From the NCBI RefSeq assembly GCF_032062135.1, contig NC_092866.1, positions 26,708,527-26,772,526 of the forward strand: 64,000 bases of DNA, written 5' to 3'. The notes under the pieces are model-generated. The model saw nothing but the letters and a program-made list of their open reading frames with translations, was not told the DNA's origin and did no database searches. Below are positions 59,321 to 64,000 of this stretch, one piece after another (position 1 is the first letter of the stretch; the number at the start of each line of letters is the position of its first letter). This DNA is from Pyxicephalus adspersus (lineage: Eukaryota > Chordata > Amphibia > Anura > Pyxicephalidae). The position numbers and the translations under genes are program-made.

Positions 59321-59780
59321 GTTGTCTACAAAAATAATGATTTTAAACTCGAGCTGTCTCGTTTGGCTGCCGATGGTGATCCAAAGATGCGATTAAGTGG
59401 TGATCTTTTATTTCGCTGTGAGAATGTTCCTTCTTTAGACCCTGTTACATTTCAAATACCTGAGGCATTTTTGCGCCTTCCTCGTTGGGAAACCAAAAAA
59501 GCTGGATCCATATCATTTGACTTTCGAACCACAGAACCCAGTGGTCTTCTTCTTTTCAGTCAGGGAAGGCCACGTGTTGGTGGAAATACCCCAGGAGCAG
59601 TTGCCACTGGACGACCTGAAAGACCACCAAAAGCAGATTACTTTGCAGTGGAGTTACTTGAAGGAACACTCTATCTTCTTCTTGATCTTGGGTCTGGTGG
59701 AATTAAAGTAAAAGCAAGTCACAAAAAGGTCAATGATGGAGAATGGTGCCATGTTGACATCCAGAGAGATGGTAGAAAAG
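59321..59780 (+). CDS. NRXN2: Neurexin-2 alpha coding exon D (end of LNS2 and most of LNS3)
   Basis: This exon of 460 nt encodes 153 codons plus one base. It starts [20 protein letters not shown], which joins exactly to CLKD of exon C. Next come FRCEN (second Cys of the LNS2 disulfide), the linker [17 protein letters not shown], and LNS3 with [40 protein letters not shown] and [19 protein letters not shown]. The acceptor is TCATCAAAAG and the donor is AAAG/GTACAT, ending in phase 1. Between FSQGR and ADYF is a Gly/Pro/Arg-rich loop of about 20 residues; the corresponding loop differs among neurexin paralogues, and a Gly-rich version fits NRXN2. The next exon, expected to continue the RKG-SISVN stretch of LNS3, was not found before the right edge. 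Confidence 0.95.
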
Positions 59781-61260
59781 GTACATAATGATAAAATTGT
59801 AGTTATGTTTAACAGAAAATGTCTGTTTTTTTTTTACTTGGGAAAACTTTGCTTTAAATTTATATATTTTTAGTAAAATTATATTCTCTATAACAGCCTT
59901 ATATCATCCAGTTTTAGGGCACTGGTTAGGTAAATATTTATTTAAAAACATATTTATTTAACTTTTCAAATTTGGTTTACATGTTTATTTCAATTTAAGA
60001 ACAGATATGACTGTCAGGATTTTTGTATGTTTTTCACTTTTATTGCAGCTGCTCATTCATTCTTGGAGATGGATTTCACAGAAATACTTATGCATCTTTA
60101 ACCACAGAGTAATTAAGGAATAACCCCTTTAAAGCTATGTACACATGTCAGATGATTGTCACCTGAGAACAGCACAATTTGGATAACAATTATCAGATAA
60201 GTGTGCAGTGGACCCTTAAAGTCATTGATCAATCTGCCAAACAACTGATAAGAAATGACTACTGTGCTTTGCCTGTTCCCCATCCCCTCTCCATAGAACA
60301 GAACAGTGCTATGTGTACAGCGTTCATTTGTTCATCTGTCACTGGAAATTATCACAAAATATTGCAGTTACAATGATCTTCACTTTTCTGATGTTTTTAA
60401 AGGGGCCTAACTGTGCAACTTAAATTTAGGTAATTGAATTCCCTTCATAAAAGTTTCCTACAGGAGTACATGAGTGTAACTGCGCCAACCAACAACTACC
60501 ATTATGTTGTAGTTCCTTTGCCATCCACAAGCAATCATATAATTACCTGTCCAAGATCCAGCAAGTTGTAATCTGTGGAACCCCATCATTGCTGCACAGT
60601 TGCACAATCTTATTAAGGTTAACTTTACATGAACTATTTCCCCAGCATTAAAACACCTCATTTAAACATCAAGGTTTGAAATTTATACTCATTCCAATGT
60701 GCATTTGTTGACATCACATTTCTGAGTGTTAAAGAAAATGCACTGTGTGGCATTAAAACGCCTATAAACATTTGCTGCTTTAAACAACCTGCTTTAAAAT
60801 GCCTTGAAGTGTTTGTGTAATATCACTCAAAACAATATTTAAATGTGGTACAAGCCATTAAAAAAAAATTAAAAATGTCAGTGGAATGAGCACTGTACAG
60901 ATAGGGCTGATCTATGGATATGGGATTGTGAGGAAGGAGTAAAGCACCTCACTGTATCTTCTTCATTGAAAACAGCAGAAAAAAAGTAGCAGTTAGCATG
61001 ATAGATCACTAAATAATGTAGAAGGACAGTTGTATGCTAGATATTCACCCAAGAAGATCACGAACAGTTGTCTTGGAAGACAAAAATCCCATGGCTGTAT
61101 ACAGCTTTAGTCTGGTGTCAGACTTAAAGAAATTAGGAACATTGGCAAAAAAAATTAAATCAGGGCCCTCCTTGCTGGAATACTGAAGGTCCTCTACCAT
61201 GACCCAGTTCACAGGAAACAAAATACTAATTCTGATTTTCTACATTTTTATTTAAATCAC
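59781..61260 (+). other. Start of the intron after exon D
   Basis: AT-rich intron. AAAGCTATGTACACATGTCA near 60132 looks like the end of a dispersed element, but no matching second end was found. No further neurexin exon is visible. Confidence 0.5.
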
Positions 61261-63860
61261 CTAACATTTAAACATATTTATTGTGAGGGTTCATTGAGGA
61301 GAGACAGAGAAGAATACCGATACCCATAGTCAGCATGTTACACCTAAAATATACATACAAACATACACACAGCCTTTCATTACATTGACATAAAAATATC
61401 TGCCCCATATATACAATCACAGTCCCCCCCCCCCTTCATTCCCAGGATACTTTTAGATAAATTAGAGGACCTCTCCCTTTCCTGTAATATAAACAGTGAT
61501 GAAAATGGAACCTGGTATTGCTTAGTCTTGCCTTCTGCCAGAGCTAAAGTTTGCAACATATGTAATTGCTGCCAATACAGCAGCTCTTCAGGAACAGCTC
61601 CTGCTCTTCTGAAAAACCTTCCACATTTCCACAAACAGATTATGATGAGTTAGCATAATTATTTGTTACCACAATCTCTGACTGGATGAATGGGATAATG
61701 TCACAGTGTCTCAGGGCTGGATGAAGGAATCTAGGGAGCACATTCATTTTTACCCTGCCCAACCAGGATCGGGGGAGGCAGACCATTTGGTGATCCGCAA
61801 ATATTTGTTTCATTAAGAGACCATAGTAAATGTTATATAGTTGTTGAGGTCTGGAGGTGAGTGTTATGCCTAGGTACGGTACGGTAAAGCTGCTGTATGC
61901 CACTCCAGATCAAAGGCTTGTTTCAGGAAAGAAATGGTGGCTCATTGCCATTGATTTGGAGTGGTTAACCTGTGGGGCTGATACACCTGCAAATTGTTTA
62001 AAGATTTTAAATAAATCAGAAATAGTTATTAGTGGTGAAGTGATGTACATCAGGATGTCATCAACGAAAAGGTTGTGGAACACTTGTGTTCCACCCCTCC
62101 ACATGTGATCCCTCTGTGGCTGGTACGTATTGCTATCGCTAGCGGTTTAATTGCCAGGGGAGAGAGGGGGCAACCTTGCCTGGTGCCCTTTTTGATGCAG
62201 AATTTTTCAGATAAAAAGCCCACCAAGGAGACTTATGCTTCAGGAGACCTGTATAGTTTAGACAGGATCCGCAAAAAGGTACCTTCAAAGTTCATACAAC
62301 CAATTACGTAAAATAGGTATTCCCTAAACAGACTGTCGAATGACTTTTGGAGGTCTATGGATTAAAGCATGGCTCTCCTGGTTAAACTCCTGGTTTGATC
62401 GGGAGCTTGGCAAAATGGTATGAATCCAACCTGGTTAGGATGGATATAGCTGCTGTGGAAAGAGTTCAAGAGGAGGGAGATTCTCACCCTCCCACAGGGC
62501 GTTAAAGTACCCAACTAGGTTGGGGCCATACATACTATTTTCTCTTTTTAACAAACTTTTTGTAGAAGGCGTTTGGGAAACCATCAGGACCTGGTGCACT
62601 ATTAGTTTTGAGGTATTTCAGTACCTGCAAAGTCTCCTCTAGAGAAAAGGGTTCTTTTAATGTTTGCCTTTGGGCTGCTTTAGACAAGTTCAGACATCTC
62701 ATGAACTCGTCAGCCACCGCTGTAGAGAGCGGAGAGTTTGCATCATACAGTCTATGATAAAATGCACTTAACTCCAAAATTGTTTTGTGTGGTCCTACCA
62801 GTTCGAGTCCTAATTTTTGCAAAGCGTAAGATTTGGGTCGTGGAATCAGTTTGTTGACTAGAAGTTGACCCTGTTTGTCTGACCAGGTGAAAAACCTGTG
62901 GGCCAAACCCTGGAGAGATTTTTCAGCTATGGTTGTCAGGCAGAGATTCATTTATGCCTGCAAGACGTAATGCTAGGTATATTGAGTGCAAAATAGTTGT
63001 CAATGGCAGTCTAAATTTCAATGCCTTGTAACTTATCTTGCAATACACTGCAATTTATTCTAAAGTGGAAACCAGATTGCATATCTTCCAAGGTGGGGAG
63101 TGTAACTACCACAGGGTCATGGTCAGAACAAGTTGAGGAAAGAATGTGGGTGCTCGTGACAAGGGGGACTGAGTGGGTTGACATGACTATGTAGTCAAGT
63201 CTAGAGTAGAGCTGATGGGCTGTGGAATAATGTGTAAAATCTCTGGCTGAAGGATTAAATTCTCTTCAGATGTCGACCAGGTCATGTTGGCGCAGAAGAT
63301 GTGCCAACCTGTTGCTCTACTTTGGGGAATGTTTATAATAGTGATGTCCCGATTTGTCCAACATCCGATCAAGGGCCCCATTAGAATCTTCTTGAAAAGT
63401 CATGGTTCCCTGAACTTTGGGTAAAGCCCGGGTGAGCAAATCATGAAAGAATGCCAATTGGCTAGTATTAGGGGCATAGTATACAATAAATGTGACCAGT
63501 TGACACGATATTGATCCTATCACTATTAAGGACCTCCCCTCAGTATTTCTCACCACCTCCAACTCATGGAAGTTCAAATATTTGGCCAGACACAAAGTCA
63601 CCCCACAGTGATTTTTCCTAGCATTTACCATGTAAAACTGAATGTAGTGTTCGTGAAGATACAAATTTGCAGAACTCCTGATAAAATGGGTTTCTGCAAG
63701 AGAGGCAGGCAGGGGGGAATTGGGCCCTTAAAGGTTGTGAGATACTATCTGAAGGGAGGTAGGAGATTTGTCTGGGACTTTACTCATGACAGGCCTGGAA
63801 GAGGTATCTTGCCTATTAGCCATATGAGTGTGGATTGAAGTCACCTACGCGTGGCATGGA
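61261..63860 (-). mobile_element. Tx1/L1-type LINE B
   Basis: From the right, the minus strand reads the endonuclease start KVPDKSPTSLQIVSHNLKGP near 63760, NARKNHCGVTLCLAKYLNFH near 63600, TFIVYYAPNTSQLAFFHDLL near 63460, the linker FSLEETLQVLKYLKTNSAPG plus PDGFPNAFYKKF near 62600, and [22 protein letters not shown] near 62060. The order is that of Tx1/L1 ORF2. Frames are broken in several places, but this is the least decayed Tx1 copy here. GC-richer sequence to the right edge may be its 5' UTR. Confidence 0.85.
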
Positions 63861-64000
63861 CTAGGGTTAGGAAGGAAAAAAGGGAGGAATCATACTAGTA
63901 AAATAGCAAAAAACATAATAAAAAACACACATTCAAAATGGAGAGACTGCCGAGGCCCCAGGGGAGGAGCCCAGACACACCCCAGGTGAGTACACCCATG
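63861..64000 (-). other. Possible 5' UTR of LINE B
   Basis: GC-richer sequence (GAGACTGCCGAGGCCCCAGG) just upstream of the LINE endonuclease start. Assignment is by position only. Confidence 0.3.

Noticed and set aside
1..64000. A new defence, toxin or other operon-like system
   Set aside because: The window is a vertebrate neurexin locus with introns full of transposon relics. No clustered intact genes, CRISPR-like arrays or prokaryotic signals were seen.

Overview
This window is vertebrate nuclear DNA, most likely from an anuran amphibian. It lies inside one long gene on the + strand, an alpha-neurexin that fits NRXN2 best. Four coding exons are supported: 19238-19539, 31525-31569, 42651-42812 and 59321-59780. 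Their reading phases join without a break. Together they encode most of LNS domain 2, the alternatively spliced SS2 insert, the LNS2-LNS3 linker and most of LNS3. The gene enters from before the left edge and continues past the right edge. No promoter, first exon, last exon, tRNA, rRNA, CRISPR array or bacterial-type operon was seen.

About 98.5% of the window is intron, and much of that is old transposable-element sequence. From left to right: an L2 tail, a palindromic MITE, a Penelope-like relic with a GIY-YIG remnant, an LTR-like repeat, two Tc1/mariner relics (the second split by an L2 LINE), CR1 and Tx1/L1-type LINEs on the minus strand, then exon A. Intron A-B holds two foldback elements, a solo LTR with a perfect 5-bp target-site duplication (TSD), a second L2 and another palindromic MITE. 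Intron B-C holds a 1-kb element with inverted ends, a third MITE copy, an assembly gap and a very long pyrimidine tract before exon C. Intron C-D is the most complex: a Tx1-type LINE on the minus strand at about 46.7-54.2 kb seems to have been split by a hAT element, two TTAA-flanked MITEs, a MITE with ends CCGTATTTTCC, a Penelope-type fragment and a solo LTR. A gypsy RNase H relic and two CR1 copies follow, the last ending about 220 bp before exon D. The right end is another Tx1-type LINE on the minus strand.

Frog is inferred from the mix of Tx1, CR1, L2, Penelope-like, Tc1, TTAA-MITE and gypsy elements, the intron sizes and the close vertebrate neurexin match. A fish is less likely, and no species can be named from sequence alone. 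I saw no new protein-coding system. The most informative signals are the SS2 microexon with two in-frame donors, the nested insertions at 46.7-54.2 kb, two solo LTRs with intact TSDs, and two hammerhead-like motifs in Penelope-type ends.
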